The translations under genes and the position numbers were made by a program. The notes below the pieces were generated by a model. The model was not told the DNA's origin and ran no database searches. It saw nothing but the letters and a program-made list of their open reading frames with translations. Below, piece by piece: positions 39,050 to 49,384 of a DNA stretch of 64,000 nt. Numbering within the stretch: position 1 is the stretch's first letter; every line of letters begins with the position of its first letter. Source of the stretch: Pseudomonas peradeniyensis (lineage in GTDB: Bacteria > Pseudomonadota > Gammaproteobacteria > Pseudomonadales > Pseudomonadaceae); NCBI RefSeq assembly GCF_014268935.2, contig NZ_JABWRJ020000002.1, positions 481,001-545,000 on the forward strand. Direction: 5' to 3'.

Positions 39050-39424
39050 AGAAACGACATGGGGAGCCGAAGCTCCCCATCAAAGTCGTTGCGTGCTCTT
39101 ATTGTTTTTTTGCCGGGCTTCTTGTTTTTGTTGAATGCCCTGTCCACAAATCTCGAAGCTTGTGGACGACCCCCAAACCGGGGGTGAAGAGCAAACGGAT
39201 TGCTTTGGTCGCCGAGTTGATGCTGATCTGTCGATCCAATCAGTTCAGGTGCTGCTTTTGAGTGCAGTTTTTGTTGTTCTCTGCCTGATCGTGGGGCAAG
39301 CCCCAAACACAACGCCTCTCCAAAAGAATCAGTTAGCTGCGCCTCCGCCGTCTTGTTCTTATTGTGCGTGAGCCGTTTCGTCTTGTTCTTATTCTGAGTT
39401 GCAGTGCTTGTTATTGTTCTTGTA
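39050..39424 (-). ncRNA. crcZ: CrcZ small RNA (Hfq/Crc decoy)
   Basis: A roughly 375-base non-coding segment lies between cbrB and pcnB, the position of crcZ in Pseudomonas. Read leftward it contains six A-rich AANAANAA-type motifs (AACAATAACAAG, AATAAGAACAAG twice, AACAACAAAA, CAACAAAAACAAG, AACAATAAGAG) spaced along the RNA. This is the signature of an sRNA that titrates the Hfq-Crc repressor complex and so relieves catabolite repression. A sigma-54 promoter ends about 11 bases before the inferred 5' end. The 3' end is set by a 9-bp hairpin (39059-39080). Motifs and position are seen; the ends are inferred. Open frames across it are accidental. Confidence 0.9.
39059..39080 (-). terminator. 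Hairpin at the 3' end of crcZ
   Basis: ATGGGGAGC pairs with GCTCCCCAT around CGAA. On the minus strand it is followed by GTCGTTTC, a short T tract. It is a modest terminator, so some read-through into pcnB is likely. Confidence 0.65.
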
Positions 39425-39434
39425 CCAGACATAT

Positions 39435-39450
39435 AGCAGGTGCCGTGCCA
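39435..39450 (-). promoter_or_regulatory. crcZ: Sigma-54 promoter of crcZ
   Basis: The minus strand reads TGGCAC, five bases, CTGCT: the invariant GG (-24) and GC (-12) with correct 10-base spacing. It lies just upstream of the CrcZ segment. The adjacent activator CbrB contains the GAFTGA loop required to contact sigma-54. Confidence 0.85.
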
Positions 39451-39547
39451 ACTTTTGAAAACCCAATGAAATCGGGGGTTTCAGCGGTTCAGGCAGGTTT
39501 TGGGGTGGGGCAAATGTAGAAATTTCGTTACCTTACGCCTCGGGGGA

Positions 39548-39573
39548 TGTTACGGCTGACAGGGTGGGTAACA
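39548..39573. promoter_or_regulatory. CbrB upstream activating sequence
   Basis: TGTTAC, 14 bases, GTAACA forms an interrupted palindrome about 100 bases upstream of the crcZ -24 box, the normal distance for an enhancer-binding protein. Extra half-sites GTTAC occur at 39527-39531 and 39594-39599. The repeat is seen directly; binding by CbrB follows from its known preference for this type of site. Confidence 0.8.
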
Positions 39574-39611
39574 GATTTTTGCGGGAACTGATGTGTTACC
39601 GCGCAAACGCA

Positions 39612-39675
39612 CCGCGGGGAAAGCCCGCTCCCACACCACCCTTGCCTGGTGCGTGGGAGCGGGCATTCCCCGCGA
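39612..39675. repeat. REP palindrome pair (crcZ-cbrB)
   Basis: Inverted REP units of the GGGG.AAGCCCGCTCCCAC sub-type, slightly degenerate on both arms, lie just downstream of the cbrB stop and upstream of the CbrB activating sites. The pair is probably the 3' end of the cbrAB transcript. Confidence 0.8.
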
Positions 39676-39690
39676 GCTGTCGGCGTTGAA

Positions 39691-41133
<1,443 letters not shown>

Positions 41134-41137
41134 TGAT

Positions 41138-44107
41138 TCAATTCTCTCGACGGTCTCGAATTTCAGGGGACGTCGCTACGACATGCCGGGGCAGGGTCAC
41201 GCGGATCCGGGTACCACGTTGGCGCTCGATGTCGGCCGGGCTGTCGATGGTGATTTGCCCATAATGCTCTTCCACGATGGAATAGACCAGAGCGAGCCCC
41301 AGTCCGGTGCCTTCGCCCGGGTCCTTGGTGGTGAAGAAGGGTTCGAAGAGGCGGTCCATGATGCTTTTCGGAATACCGCTGCCTTCATCCTCGACGATCA
41401 GGTCGACGGTGTGTTCGTTCACTTCGCTGCGCACGCGCACGGCGCTGCCGGGAGGGGAGGCGTCGCGGGCGTTGGAAAGCAGGTTGATCAGCACCTGGGC
41501 CAGGCGCTGCGGGTCGCCCTCGACCCAGTGCTCCGGGTCGCAGAGGTTGAAGAACTGTACTTCGAAATTGCGCCGGTTCAACGCCAGCAGACCAATGGCG
41601 TCCTGCGCGACTTCGGCCAGGCACACCGGCTCCTCGCTGTTCTGCTGGCTACCGCCGGCATGGGCGAAGCTCATCAGCGACTGGACGATGCGCGACACGC
41701 GCTTGGTCTGTTCGAGGATCTGGCTGGACAGCTCGATGATCTCGCCGTCGCCCTCGCGCTCCTCGCGCAGGTTTTGCGCAAGGCAGGCGATGCCGGTGAT
41801 CGGGTTGCCGATCTCGTGGGCCACCCCCGCCGCCAGGCGGCCGATGCTGGCCAGGCGTTCGGAGTGCACCAGCTTGTCTTCCAGCGCCTGGGTCTCGGTG
41901 AGGTCCTCGACCAGCAGCACCAGGCCGCTGTTGCCCGGGGCCAGTGGCTCGTCGATGGCCGCCTTGTGCAGGTTGAGCCAGCGCGGTTGGCCATCGAGGG
42001 CCAGCCGCTGCTTGTGCAGGTGTTCGTCGGGCACGTTGATGAAGCCTTGCAGCAGACCGCGCCAGGGCTCGCCGATGGTCACCAGGCGCGAACCGACCAC
42101 GTGCTTGGCGGCGATCCCGGTGAGCTCCTCCATGGCCTTGTTCCACATCAGGATCTCCTGGTCCTTGGCCAGCGAGCACACACCCATGGGCAGTTCCTGC
42201 AGGGTCTGGCGGTGGTAGCGGCGCAGGGCGTCGAGTTCGGCTGCAAGGCCGGTCAGGCGCGAGTGGTAGTCCTCGAGGCGGCTCTCGATGAAGTGGATGT
42301 CCTCGGTGACGTAGTTCTCGTTGCCGGACTTGTAAGGCAGGAAGGTTTCGACCATGTCCTGGGCCACGCTCGGACCCATCAGGCCGGAGAGGTTGGCCTC
42401 GATGCGGTCGCGCAGGCGGCGCAGGGCGTAGGGGCGGCGCTCGTCGAAGGGCAGGTAGAGGTCGCGTAGGGCCTGTTCCACCTCTTTCTGCGCGGCCTTG
42501 GCGCCCAGCGGCTTGGCCAGCTGGGTGGCGAACTCCTGGGGCGAGGCAGCGTGCAGCTCGCGGCGCTGCGGGCGACGCACGTTGTCCACCGCGCAGGCCT
42601 CGGCGGCGCTGACTTCTTCGCTGCTGGCGTTGGTGAACAGCGAGATCAGGGTGAACAGCAGGACGTTGGCCGCCAGCGAGGCGATGGCCGCCATGTGCCA
42701 GCTGGTGTCGTCCAGCACGTAGATCATGTCCAGCAGCGGGATATAGAAGCCCTGCAGGTTACCCAGCAGCGGCAGCAGCATGGTCACCATCCACACCAGC
42801 ATGCCGGCCAGCAGCCCGGCGATGAAGCCGCGGCGGTTGGCGGTCGGCCAGTACAGCACCGAAAGCACGCCGGGCAGGAACTGCAGGGTGGCGACGAAGG
42901 CGACGATGCCCAGGTTGGCCAGGCTCTGGTGGGTGTTCTGGGTCAGGTAGAAGATGAAGCCGGCGGTGATGATGGCGACGATCAGCGCCCGGCGGGTCCA
43001 TTTCAGCCAACGGTAGATGTTGCCTTCGGCTGGCGGCTGGTACAGCGGCAGCACCAGGTGGTTCAAGGCCATGCCCGATAGCGCCAGGGTGGTGACGATG
43101 ATCAGCCCGCTGGCGGCCGACAGCCCGCCGACATAGGCCAGCAGCGCCAGCGCTTCGTTGTTGGCGGCGATGCCCAGGCCCAGGGTGAAGTACTCGGGGT
43201 TGGTGCTGGCGCCCAGGCGCAGGCCGGCCCACAGCACCAGCGGCACGGCCAGGCTCATCAGCAGCAGGAACAGCGGCAGGCCCCAGCTGGCGCTGACCAG
43301 CGAGCGCGGGCTCAAGTTCTCGGTGAAGGCCATGTGGTACATGTGCGGCATGACGATCGCCGAGGCGAAGAACACCAGCAGCAGGGTACGCCATGGCCCT
43401 TCCTGCAGCGGCGTGTGCAGGGCGGCGAGGGCGGTCTGGTTCTGCAGCAGCCAGACTTCCAGGCCGTGTGGCCCGCCGAACACGCCGTACAGCGCATAGA
43501 GGCCGACGCCGCCCAGGGCCAGCAGCTTGATCACCGATTCGAAGGCGATGGCGAACACCAGGCCTTCGTGCTTCTCGCGGGTGGCGATATGACGCGAGCC
43601 GAAGAAGATGGTGAACAGCACGATCAGCACGCAGAAGGCGAACGCCACCCGCGCCTTGACCGGCTCGCCGGTGAGGATGCTGATCGAGTCGGCCACCGCC
43701 TGGATCTGCAGGGCCAGCAGCGGCAGCACGCCGATCAGCATGAAGATGGTGGTCAGCGCGCCGGCCCAGGTGCTGCGAAAACGAAACGCCAGCAGGTCGG
43801 CCAGCGACGACAACTGGTAGGTGCGGGTGATCTTGAGGATCGGGTAGAGCAGCACTGGCGCCAGCAGGAAGGCACCCGACACCCCCAGGTAACAGGCGAG
43901 GAATCCGTAGCCGTACTGGTAGGCCAGGCCGACCGAGCCATAGAAGGCCCAGGCACTGGCGTAGACGCCCAGCGACAGGGTGTAGGTCAGGGGGTGGCGG
44001 ATGACAGCACGCGGGATCAGCCCGCGTTCGCTGATCCAGGCCACGCCGAACAGCACCAGCAGGTAGGCGGCGCTGATCAGGATCATCTGGGTCAGGCTAA
44101 AGCTCAT
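41138..44107 (-). CDS. cbrA: Sensor histidine kinase CbrA with SLC5 transporter domain
   Basis: CbrA is the membrane sensor partner of CbrB. The 989-residue protein starts with about 13 membrane segments homologous to sodium/solute symporters (residues 1-500). A linker and a PAS-like region follow (about 610-720; [16 protein letters not shown]), then the HisKA domain with the phospho-acceptor His in [14 protein letters not shown] near 766, and the HATPase domain ([25 protein letters not shown]). ATG 44107 was chosen because GAGA lies 8 bases upstream; ATG 44113 is possible. Its start lies inside the small ORF cbrX. Confidence 0.97.
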   Translation of the reverse strand: MSFSLTQMILISAAYLLVLFGVAWISERGLIPRAVIRHPLTYTLSLGVYASAWAFYGSVGLAYQYGYGFLACYLGVSGAFLLAPVLLYPILKITRTYQLSSLADLLAFRFRSTWAGALTTIFMLIGVLPLLALQIQAVADSISILTGEPVKARVAFAFCVLIVLFTIFFGSRHIATREKHEGLVFAIAFESVIKLLALGGVGLYALYGVFGGPHGLEVWLLQNQTALAALHTPLQEGPWRTLLLVFFASAIVMPHMYHMAFTENLSPRSLVSASWGLPLFLLLMSLAVPLVLWAGLRLGASTNPEYFTLGLGIAANNEALALLAYVGGLSAASGLIIVTTLALSGMALNHLVLPLYQPPAEGNIYRWLKWTRRALIVAIITAGFIFYLTQNTHQSLANLGIVAFVATLQFLPGVLSVLYWPTANRRGFIAGLLAGMLVWMVTMLLPLLGNLQGFYIPLLDMIYVLDDTSWHMAAIASLAANVLLFTLISLFTNASSEEVSAAEACAVDNVRRPQRRELHAASPQEFATQLAKPLGAKAAQKEVEQALRDLYLPFDERRPYALRRLRDRIEANLSGLMGPSVAQDMVETFLPYKSGNENYVTEDIHFIESRLEDYHSRLTGLAAELDALRRYHRQTLQELPMGVCSLAKDQEILMWNKAMEELTGIAAKHVVGSRLVTIGEPWRGLLQGFINVPDEHLHKQRLALDGQPRWLNLHKAAIDEPLAPGNSGLVLLVEDLTETQALEDKLVHSERLASIGRLAAGVAHEIGNPITGIACLAQNLREEREGDGEIIELSSQILEQTKRVSRIVQSLMSFAHAGGSQQNSEEPVCLAEVAQDAIGLLALNRRNFEVQFFNLCDPEHWVEGDPQRLAQVLINLLSNARDASPPGSAVRVRSEVNEHTVDLIVEDEGSGIPKSIMDRLFEPFFTTKDPGEGTGLGLALVYSIVEEHYGQITIDSPADIERQRGTRIRVTLPRHVVATSPEIRDRREN

Positions 44108-44273
44108 CGGCATCTCGTTGGCTCTGCAGGATGAAGGTGACGACGATCAGGATCAGCCAGAGCAGGTAGGGGCGGTACCAGGCACCGGTCGGTTCGATCC
44201 ACCAGTCCATGATGGCCGGGGAGAACAGGTAGATCCCCACGACCAGAAGCAGGACCAAACGATAGATGTACAT
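44097..44273 (-). CDS. cbrX: Small membrane protein CbrX, overlapping cbrA
   Basis: This 58-residue ORF starts at ATG 44273 with GAGG five bases upstream and stops at TAG 44097, eleven bases inside cbrA. The peptide starts MYIYRLVLLLVVGIYLFSPA and has two hydrophobic segments (about 4-22 and 36-50) flanking a Trp-rich loop (MDWWIEPTGAWYRPY). The overlap implies translational coupling to cbrA. Pseudomonas species carry a short ORF named cbrX here; the name is assigned by position and memory. Other frames across this region give long but implausible products. Confidence 0.85.
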   Translation of the reverse strand: MYIYRLVLLLVVGIYLFSPAIMDWWIEPTGAWYRPYLLWLILIVVTFILQSQRDADEL

Positions 44274-44410
44274 GCTGGCCTCGATGGGTTGGGCGCTGCG
44301 GGCTTGGACTTATTATTGGCGCAAATGGCTGGGGCGATGCTAGCGGGAATCGGTGCGGTTCGCCAAGGGGTTGAATTTGTTGGGCTTTTGAGTTTGGTAT
44401 TACGTGTTCT

Positions 44411-44487
44411 GGCCCTATCGCGGGGCAAGTCCGCTCCCACGATGCCAATGTGGTCTGCGTGGGAGCGGGCTTGCCCCGCGATAGGGC
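44411..44487. repeat. REP palindrome pair (cbrX-gluQ)
   Basis: A nearly perfect inverted pair (GCCCTATCGCGGGGCAAG... and its complement) is separated by about 20 bases, between gluQ (3' end) and cbrX (5' end). The element is 10 bases from the gluQ stop. Confidence 0.87.
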
Positions 44488-44497
44488 TGGTACTGCT

Positions 44498-45385
44498 TTA
44501 GCGCAATTCAGCCTCGGGCACCGTCATCTGTCGCGCAATTTGCTCCGGCCGCCACTGCTGCCGGGCCACCGCCAGCACCTCGGCCGGGCTGGCCCCCGCC
44601 AGTGCCGGATCGGCCTGCTGCCCCAATGCCCGCAGGGCTCGCAGCAGCAATGGCGTCGCCTGGTCCGCCTCCAGCGGTGGTGAGCGGTATGACTTGCCCA
44701 GCTTGTGCCCGTCCGGCTGCACGATCAATGGAATGTGCAGGTAACGTGGCTGCGAGAACCCCAGCAACTCCTGCAGGTACAGCTGGCGCGGCGTGTTGTC
44801 CAGCAGGTCGGCGCCACGCACGATATCGGTAACTCCCTGCCAGGCGTCATCCAGCACAACCGCCAGTTGATAGGCATACAGCCCGTCGCGACGCTGGATG
44901 ACGAAGTCGCCCACCTCGCGGCCCAGGTGTTGCTCGAACGTGCCCTGGACCCGGTCGCTGAATCGGTAGATCAGCTCCGGCACCCGCAGACGGATCGCCG
45001 CGCCTTCGCGGGCGTGCCCGGCGTTGCGGCAAAAGCCCGGGTAGATGCCGTTGTGTCCTTCCAGCTGCTTGCGCGAGCAGGTGCAGGCATAGGCCAGGCC
45101 CATGTTGAACAGGCGGTCGACCACCGCGGCATAGGCATCGTGACGCTGGCTCTGGAACACCACCTCGCCGTCCCACTCCAACCCGTAACGTTCCAGTGTC
45201 TGCAAGATCGCGTCACGGGCGCCGGGCATCTCCCGGGGCGGGTCGGTGTCTTCCATGCGCAGCAGCCAGCGACCGTTCACGGCGCGGGCGTCGAGCCAGG
45301 AGGCGAGGGCGGCGACCAGCGAGCCGAAGTGCAGGAAGCCGCTGGGGGTGGGGGCGAAGCGGCCGATGTAGCGGGAGTCGTTCAT
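44498..45385 (-). CDS. gluQ: Glutamyl-Q tRNA(Asp) synthetase GluQ
   Basis: GluQ is a GluRS catalytic-domain paralogue that attaches glutamate to the queuosine base of tRNA-Asp. The 295-residue protein has the class I ATP-site motif APTPSGFLHFGSL near 10-22, a Cys-rich zinc-like segment (YACTCSRKQL ... CRNAGHA) and the KLGKS loop (PDGHKLGKSYRSPPL). It lacks the anticodon-binding domain, as expected. It is immediately downstream of dksA, the standard dksA-gluQ pair. Confidence 0.95.
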   Translation of the reverse strand: MNDSRYIGRFAPTPSGFLHFGSLVAALASWLDARAVNGRWLLRMEDTDPPREMPGARDAILQTLERYGLEWDGEVVFQSQRHDAYAAVVDRLFNMGLAYACTCSRKQLEGHNGIYPGFCRNAGHAREGAAIRLRVPELIYRFSDRVQGTFEQHLGREVGDFVIQRRDGLYAYQLAVVLDDAWQGVTDIVRGADLLDNTPRQLYLQELLGFSQPRYLHIPLIVQPDGHKLGKSYRSPPLEADQATPLLLRALRALGQQADPALAGASPAEVLAVARQQWRPEQIARQMTVPEAELR

Positions 45386-45408
45386 GGATTGCACAGCTAT
45401 ATAAATGA

Positions 45409-45471
45409 AGACGGGGCGTACCCGTCGTGGAAAGCGGGCAAGCCCGCCTCCACAACCGATACGCCCCGTCT
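45409..45471 (-). terminator. Hairpin with embedded REP-like unit between dksA and gluQ
   Basis: GACGGGGCGTA (45411-45421) pairs with TACGCCCCGTC (45460-45470). The loop contains a degenerate REP unit (GTGGAAAGCGGGCAAGCCCGC). It may reduce read-through from dksA into gluQ. No strong T run is present. Confidence 0.5.
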
Positions 45472-45485
45472 GCGAGGGTCAGGGA

Positions 45486-45929
45486 TCAGCCTTTACCGAC
45501 AGTCTTTTCCTTCTTCTCTGCAATTTCCTTGCAGTCGAAGCACAGGTCGGCGGTCGGACGGGCCTCGAGGCGACGCAGGCCGATCTCGATGCCGCAGGAG
45601 TCGCACCAGCCGTACTCGTCGGCCTTGATCTTGTCGAGGGTCTTGTCGATCTTCTTGATCAGCTTGCGCTCGCGATCGCGGTTGCGCAGCTCCAGGGCGA
45701 ATTCTTCTTCCTGGCTGGCACGGTCCGCCGGGTCGGGGAAGTTGGCTGCTTCGTCCTTCATGTGGTCCACGGTGCGATCCACACTGACCATCAGCTCGCC
45801 TTTCCAGGCGTTGAGGAGCTTGGTGAAGTGCTTCTTCATGGGCTCGCCCATGTACTCCTCACCCTTGGTCTCTACGTAGGGTTCGACACCGTACATGGTC
45901 TGGACTTTTTGCTTTTCTACGGTGGACAT
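45486..45929 (-). CDS. dksA: RNA polymerase-binding transcription factor DksA
   Basis: DksA binds the RNA polymerase secondary channel and with ppGpp resets rRNA and amino-acid promoters. The 147-residue protein has the N-terminal coiled coil and the four-Cys zinc finger near 110-140 (CDSCGIEIG ... LCFDCKEIAE). The start MSTVEKQKVQTMYGVEPY at 45929 fits the family; a six-codon upstream extension is unlikely. It diverges from an aminotransferase gene over about 210 bases and precedes gluQ. Confidence 0.97.
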   Translation of the reverse strand: MSTVEKQKVQTMYGVEPYVETKGEEYMGEPMKKHFTKLLNAWKGELMVSVDRTVDHMKDEAANFPDPADRASQEEEFALELRNRDRERKLIKKIDKTLDKIKADEYGWCDSCGIEIGLRRLEARPTADLCFDCKEIAEKKEKTVGKG

Positions 45930-46141
45930 GAATAGACCGCCTCTCACTCATCTGATCCAATGCGCAGGCTGCTTCCATCTCCGGCGCCCGCCGGCCCTGC
46001 GACTGCGAGCCGCCGAACTTACCAGATAGATCCAGGGTGCGCTACCCCGCCCTATGCCTGCTTTTGACAGCGGCTTGACCGGCGCGTTCGTTGGCATGCA
46101 CAGGTAGAATCACCAGTTTAGACCCAATTGAGAGAAGGCCC

Positions 46142-47314
46142 ATGGCTCAGCCACACAGTGCGCGCAGTCGCGCCATCGAACCCTTCCACGTCATGGCCCT
46201 GCTGGCCCGTGCCAACGAGCTGCAGGCCGCGGGCCACGACGTGATCCACCTCGAGATCGGCGAGCCGGACTTCACCACCGCCGCGCCGATCGTCGCCGCC
46301 GGTCAGGCCGCCCTGGCCGCCGGGCACACCCGCTACACGGCGGCCCGTGGCCTGCCGCAGCTGCGCGAGGCGATCGCCGGGTTCTATGGCCAGCGCTACG
46401 GTGTGGACCTCGATCCGGAGCGCGTGCTCATCACCCCGGGCGGCTCCGGCGCGCTGTTGCTGGCCAGCAGCCTGCTGGTCGATCCGGGCAAGCACTGGCT
46501 GCTGGCCGACCCGGGTTATCCATGCAACCGGCATTTCCTGCGCCTGGTCGAAGGTGGCGCGCAGCTGGTGCCGGTGGGGCCGGACGTCAATTACCAGCTG
46601 ACCGCTGATCTGGTCGAGCGTCATTGGGACAAGGACACTGTCGGCGCCCTGGTCGCCTCGCCGGCCAACCCGACGGGCACGGTACTCGACCGCGACGAGC
46701 TGGCCAGCCTTTCCAGGGCCACCCGCGAGCGCCATGGGCATCTGGTGGTGGACGAGATCTACCACGGCCTCACCTACGGCATGGATGCGCCGAGCGTGCT
46801 GGAAGTGGACGATGAGGCATTCGTCCTGAACAGTTTTTCCAAATATTTCGGCATGACCGGCTGGCGCCTGGGCTGGCTGGTGGCCCCGCCGTCGGCGGTG
46901 GGCGACCTGGAAAAGCTGGCGCAGAACCTCTACATCAGTGCCCCGAGCATGGCCCAGCATGCCGCGCTGGCATGCTTCGAGCCGCAAACCCTGGCCATCC
47001 TCGAGGAGCGTCGCGCCGAGTTCGCCCGTCGCCGCGACTACCTGCTGCCGGCATTGCGCGGGCTGGGCTTCGGCATCGCCGTGGAACCGCAGGGGGCCTT
47101 CTATCTGTATGCCGATATCAGCGCGTTCGGCGGCGATGCCTTCGCGTTCTGTCGGCATTTCCTGGAAACCGAGCACCTGGCGTTCACCCCGGGCCTGGAC
47201 TTCGGCCGACATCAGGCCGGTCATCATGTGCGTTTCGCCTACACCCAGAGCCTGCCGCGCCTGGAAGAGGCGGTACAGCGCATCGCCCGTGGCCTGCAGA
47301 GCTGGCAGGGCTGA
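46142..47314 (+). CDS. Class I/II PLP-dependent aminotransferase
   Basis: This 390-residue fold-type I aminotransferase has an N-terminal substrate loop (HLEIGEPDFTTAAP), the PLP-binding YTAARGLPQLREA segment, the ASPANPTGTV motif, the catalytic Lys in NSFSKYFGMTGWRLGW near 236, and a C-terminal Arg-containing HVRFAYTQS. The ribosome site GAGAAGG is at 46131-46137. The amino-acid substrate is not evident. sfsA starts three bases downstream, so they form one unit. Confidence 0.9.
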   Translation: MAQPHSARSRAIEPFHVMALLARANELQAAGHDVIHLEIGEPDFTTAAPIVAAGQAALAAGHTRYTAARGLPQLREAIAGFYGQRYGVDLDPERVLITPGGSGALLLASSLLVDPGKHWLLADPGYPCNRHFLRLVEGGAQLVPVGPDVNYQLTADLVERHWDKDTVGALVASPANPTGTVLDRDELASLSRATRERHGHLVVDEIYHGLTYGMDAPSVLEVDDEAFVLNSFSKYFGMTGWRLGWLVAPPSAVGDLEKLAQNLYISAPSMAQHAALACFEPQTLAILEERRAEFARRRDYLLPALRGLGFGIAVEPQGAFYLYADISAFGGDAFAFCRHFLETEHLAFTPGLDFGRHQAGHHVRFAYTQSLPRLEEAVQRIARGLQSWQG

Positions 47315-47317
47315 CCG

Positions 47318-48031
47318 ATGCAGTTTCCGCCCCTGGAACAGGCGCGCCTGCTGCGCCGCTACAAACGCTTCCTGGCCGACATCGAGCTGGCCAGTGGCGA
47401 GCAGATCACCATCCACTGCCCCAACACCGGTTCCATGCTCAATTGCATGCGCGAGGGTGGGCAGGTGTGGTTCAGCCGCTCCAACGACCCCAAGCGCAAG
47501 TTGCCCGGTACCTGGGAGATCAGCGAAACGCCCCAGGGCCGGCTGGCCTGCGTCAACACCGGGCGCGCCAACGCCGTGGTGGAAGAGGCGCTGCGCGCCG
47601 GCGTGGTCAGCGAGCTGGCCGGCTTCACCACGCTCAAGCGTGAGGTAGCCTATGGCGAGGAGCGCAGCCGGATCGACTTCTACCTGGAATATGCCGACGG
47701 CACCAAGGCCTATGTCGAGGTCAAGAGCGTGACCCTGGGTTACCCCGACACGCCGGTGGCGGCCTTCCCCGACGCCGTAACCCAGCGTGGTGCAAAGCAC
47801 CTGCGCGAGTTGGCCACCCTGGCGCGCCAGGGTATCCGAGCGGTGCAGCTGTATTGCGTGAACCTGACCGGTATCGAGGCCGTGCGTCCTGCCGAGGAGA
47901 TCGACGCCGCCTATGCCCAGGCCCTGCGCGCCGCCGTGGCGCAAGGGGTCGAGGTACTGGCCTACGGCACCCGCCTGGATGCGCAGCAACTGGTCATCGA
48001 CCGCCGGCTGCCGGTGCTGCTCAATCCGTGA
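47318..48031 (+). CDS. sfsA: SfsA family protein (sugar fermentation stimulation)
   Basis: This 237-residue protein is recognisable as SfsA by [13 protein letters not shown] near 34-46, the [23 protein letters not shown] core with nuclease-like Asp/Glu/Lys residues, and [15 protein letters not shown]. SfsA is described as DNA-binding in E. coli, but its biochemical role is unsettled; the motif layout resembles a PD-(D/E)xK fold. Its 3' end overlaps the convergent Rieske gene by 11 bases. Confidence 0.93.
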   Translation: MQFPPLEQARLLRRYKRFLADIELASGEQITIHCPNTGSMLNCMREGGQVWFSRSNDPKRKLPGTWEISETPQGRLACVNTGRANAVVEEALRAGVVSELAGFTTLKREVAYGEERSRIDFYLEYADGTKAYVEVKSVTLGYPDTPVAAFPDAVTQRGAKHLRELATLARQGIRAVQLYCVNLTGIEAVRPAEEIDAAYAQALRAAVAQGVEVLAYGTRLDAQQLVIDRRLPVLLNP

Positions 48032-48338
48032 GCCAGATGCCCTGGCTGTCTTCCCGGCAGTCCAGGGCCTCCAGCCAATCGCCCGCGCAGGGGCCGGTGA
48101 TGCATTCGCCGCTTTCTATCAGGAACTGGGCCCCGTGATGGGCGCACTGGATCAGGCTCGCGCTGTCGTCGAGAAAACTGTCCGCCGCCCAGTTCAGCGG
48201 GATGCCCCGGTGCGGGCAGCGGTTGCGGTAGAGGTGGACCTTGCCCTGGCGGCGCACGCCGAACAGCGGCACGCCGGCTACGCTGAAGGCGCGGCTGTGG
48301 CCCTCGGCGAGGTCGTTGGAGGCACAGAGAAAATGCAT
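48021..48338 (-). CDS. Small Rieske [2Fe-2S] protein
   Basis: This 105-residue stand-alone Rieske-type protein has cluster ligands C41-x-H43 (CPHRG) and C65-xx-H68 (CAHHG), the correct two-Cys two-His pattern. It has no oxygenase catalytic domain, signal peptide or membrane segment, so it is probably a cytosolic electron carrier. [16 protein letters not shown] at 48338 is the natural start. It is divergent from hmuT across a 160-base region with a Fur-like box, which suggests iron-linked expression, and is tail-to-tail overlapping with sfsA. Confidence 0.85.
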   Translation of the reverse strand: MHFLCASNDLAEGHSRAFSVAGVPLFGVRRQGKVHLYRNRCPHRGIPLNWAADSFLDDSASLIQCAHHGAQFLIESGECITGPCAGDWLEALDCREDSQGIWLTD

Positions 48339-48380
48339 TGCAGCGGGGTTTCCGGTTAAGCCGTGTGACAAAGGGATGGC

Positions 48381-48412
48381 TTGACGCTTCAATGCGAATA
48401 ATTATCAAATTG
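48381..48412 (+). promoter_or_regulatory. Fur-box-containing promoter of the haem-uptake operon
   Basis: TTGACG at 48381-48386 and TATCAA at 48403-48408 form a -35/-10 pair with 16-base spacing. The sequence at 48394-48412 (GCGAATAATTATCAAATTG) matches the 19-base Fur consensus at roughly 12 positions and covers the -10. This arrangement predicts iron repression of hmuTUV. Confidence 0.6.
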
Positions 48413-48499
48413 CCCGCATTCGCCGCGCCAGGCTGTCTATGGTGCGCACTTGTGCCGCCCGCCACAAGGTGTGCTGCCCGCCCTCTGCAAAGGAATCCG

Positions 48500-49384
48500 A
48501 TGATGCGCCGTCCCGCTGCCTTGATTGCCCTGTGCGCCGGTCTTGCCCTGTCCGCCCAAACCATGGCCGCCGAGCTGCCGCAGCGCTGGGTCAGCGCCGG
48601 TGGCGCCCTGAGCGAGTGGATCAGCGCCCTGGGCGGCGAGCAGCGGCTGGTCGGTGTCGATACCACCAGCCAGCATCCCGAGTCGCTCAAGGCGCTGCCC
48701 AGCATCGGCTACCAGCGCCAGTTGTCGGCCGAAGGCATCCTCAGCCTGCGCCCTGATGTGCTGGTGGGGACCGAGGAGATGGGGCCGCCGCCGGTGCTGG
48801 CGCAGATCCGCAAGGCCGGGGTGCGGGTCGAGCTATTCTCCAGCAAGGCCGAGGTTGGCGCGGTGGACGAGAACCTCAAGCATTTGGGGGCGTTGCTGGG
48901 TAACGAGCAGAAGGCCGAGGCGCTGGCCGCCGACTATCGCCGGCAACTGGAGACGTTGCACAAGCAGGTCGAACAGGCCCAGGCCGGGCACAAGGCACCC
49001 GGCGTCCTGCTGTTGGTTGGCCATGCCGGCGCCAAGCCGATGATCGCCGGGCAGGGGACCGCCGGGGATTGGGTGCTGCGCCAGGCAGGAGGACGCAATC
49101 TCGCCGATCACCAGGGCTACAAGAACTTCTCGGTGGAGGCCCTCGCCGCGCTCAATCCGGACGTGGTGGTGTTCTCCGACCGGGCCCTCAGCGGCGAGCA
49201 GGCCCTGCAGGCGCTGATCAAGGAAAACCCGGCCCTGGCGACTTCGCGCGCGGTGCGCGACAAGCGCCTGCTGTCCCTTGACCCGACGCTGCTGGTCGGT
49301 GGCCTGGGCCCGCGCCTGCCCGCCACCCTGCATGAGCTGGCCGCCAGCTTCTATCCTGCCGCCAAGGCCAGCTTCAACCCATGA
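48500..49384 (+). CDS. hmuT: Haemin ABC transporter periplasmic binding protein
   Basis: This 294-residue class III solute-binding protein has a signal peptide at residues 1-23 (ALIALCAGLALSAQTMAAE), the VGVDTTSQHPESLKALPSIG ligand-cleft segment and the NLADHQGYKNFSVEAL segment. It is encoded just before a FecCD permease and an ATPase, the HmuTUV/PhuTUV arrangement for haem import. The start is ATG 48500 (ATG 48503 is equally possible) with AGGAAT upstream. The stop overlaps the permease start (ATGA). Confidence 0.92.
   Translation: MMRRPAALIALCAGLALSAQTMAAELPQRWVSAGGALSEWISALGGEQRLVGVDTTSQHPESLKALPSIGYQRQLSAEGILSLRPDVLVGTEEMGPPPVLAQIRKAGVRVELFSSKAEVGAVDENLKHLGALLGNEQKAEALAADYRRQLETLHKQVEQAQAGHKAPGVLLLVGHAGAKPMIAGQGTAGDWVLRQAGGRNLADHQGYKNFSVEALAALNPDVVVFSDRALSGEQALQALIKENPALATSRAVRDKRLLSLDPTLLVGGLGPRLPATLHELAASFYPAAKASFNP

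Noticed and set aside
38995..39432. Open frames of 78-145 codons on both strands across the crcZ region.
   Set aside because: They are Asn/Lys/Thr-rich products of the A-rich CrcZ motifs; position, promoter and motif repetition indicate a non-coding RNA.
44104..44448. Two longer minus-strand frames (44153-44440 and 44104-44448) across the cbrA upstream region.
   Set aside because: Both start in a REP element and lack coherent hydrophobicity. The third frame, cbrX, has a ribosome site and membrane helices.
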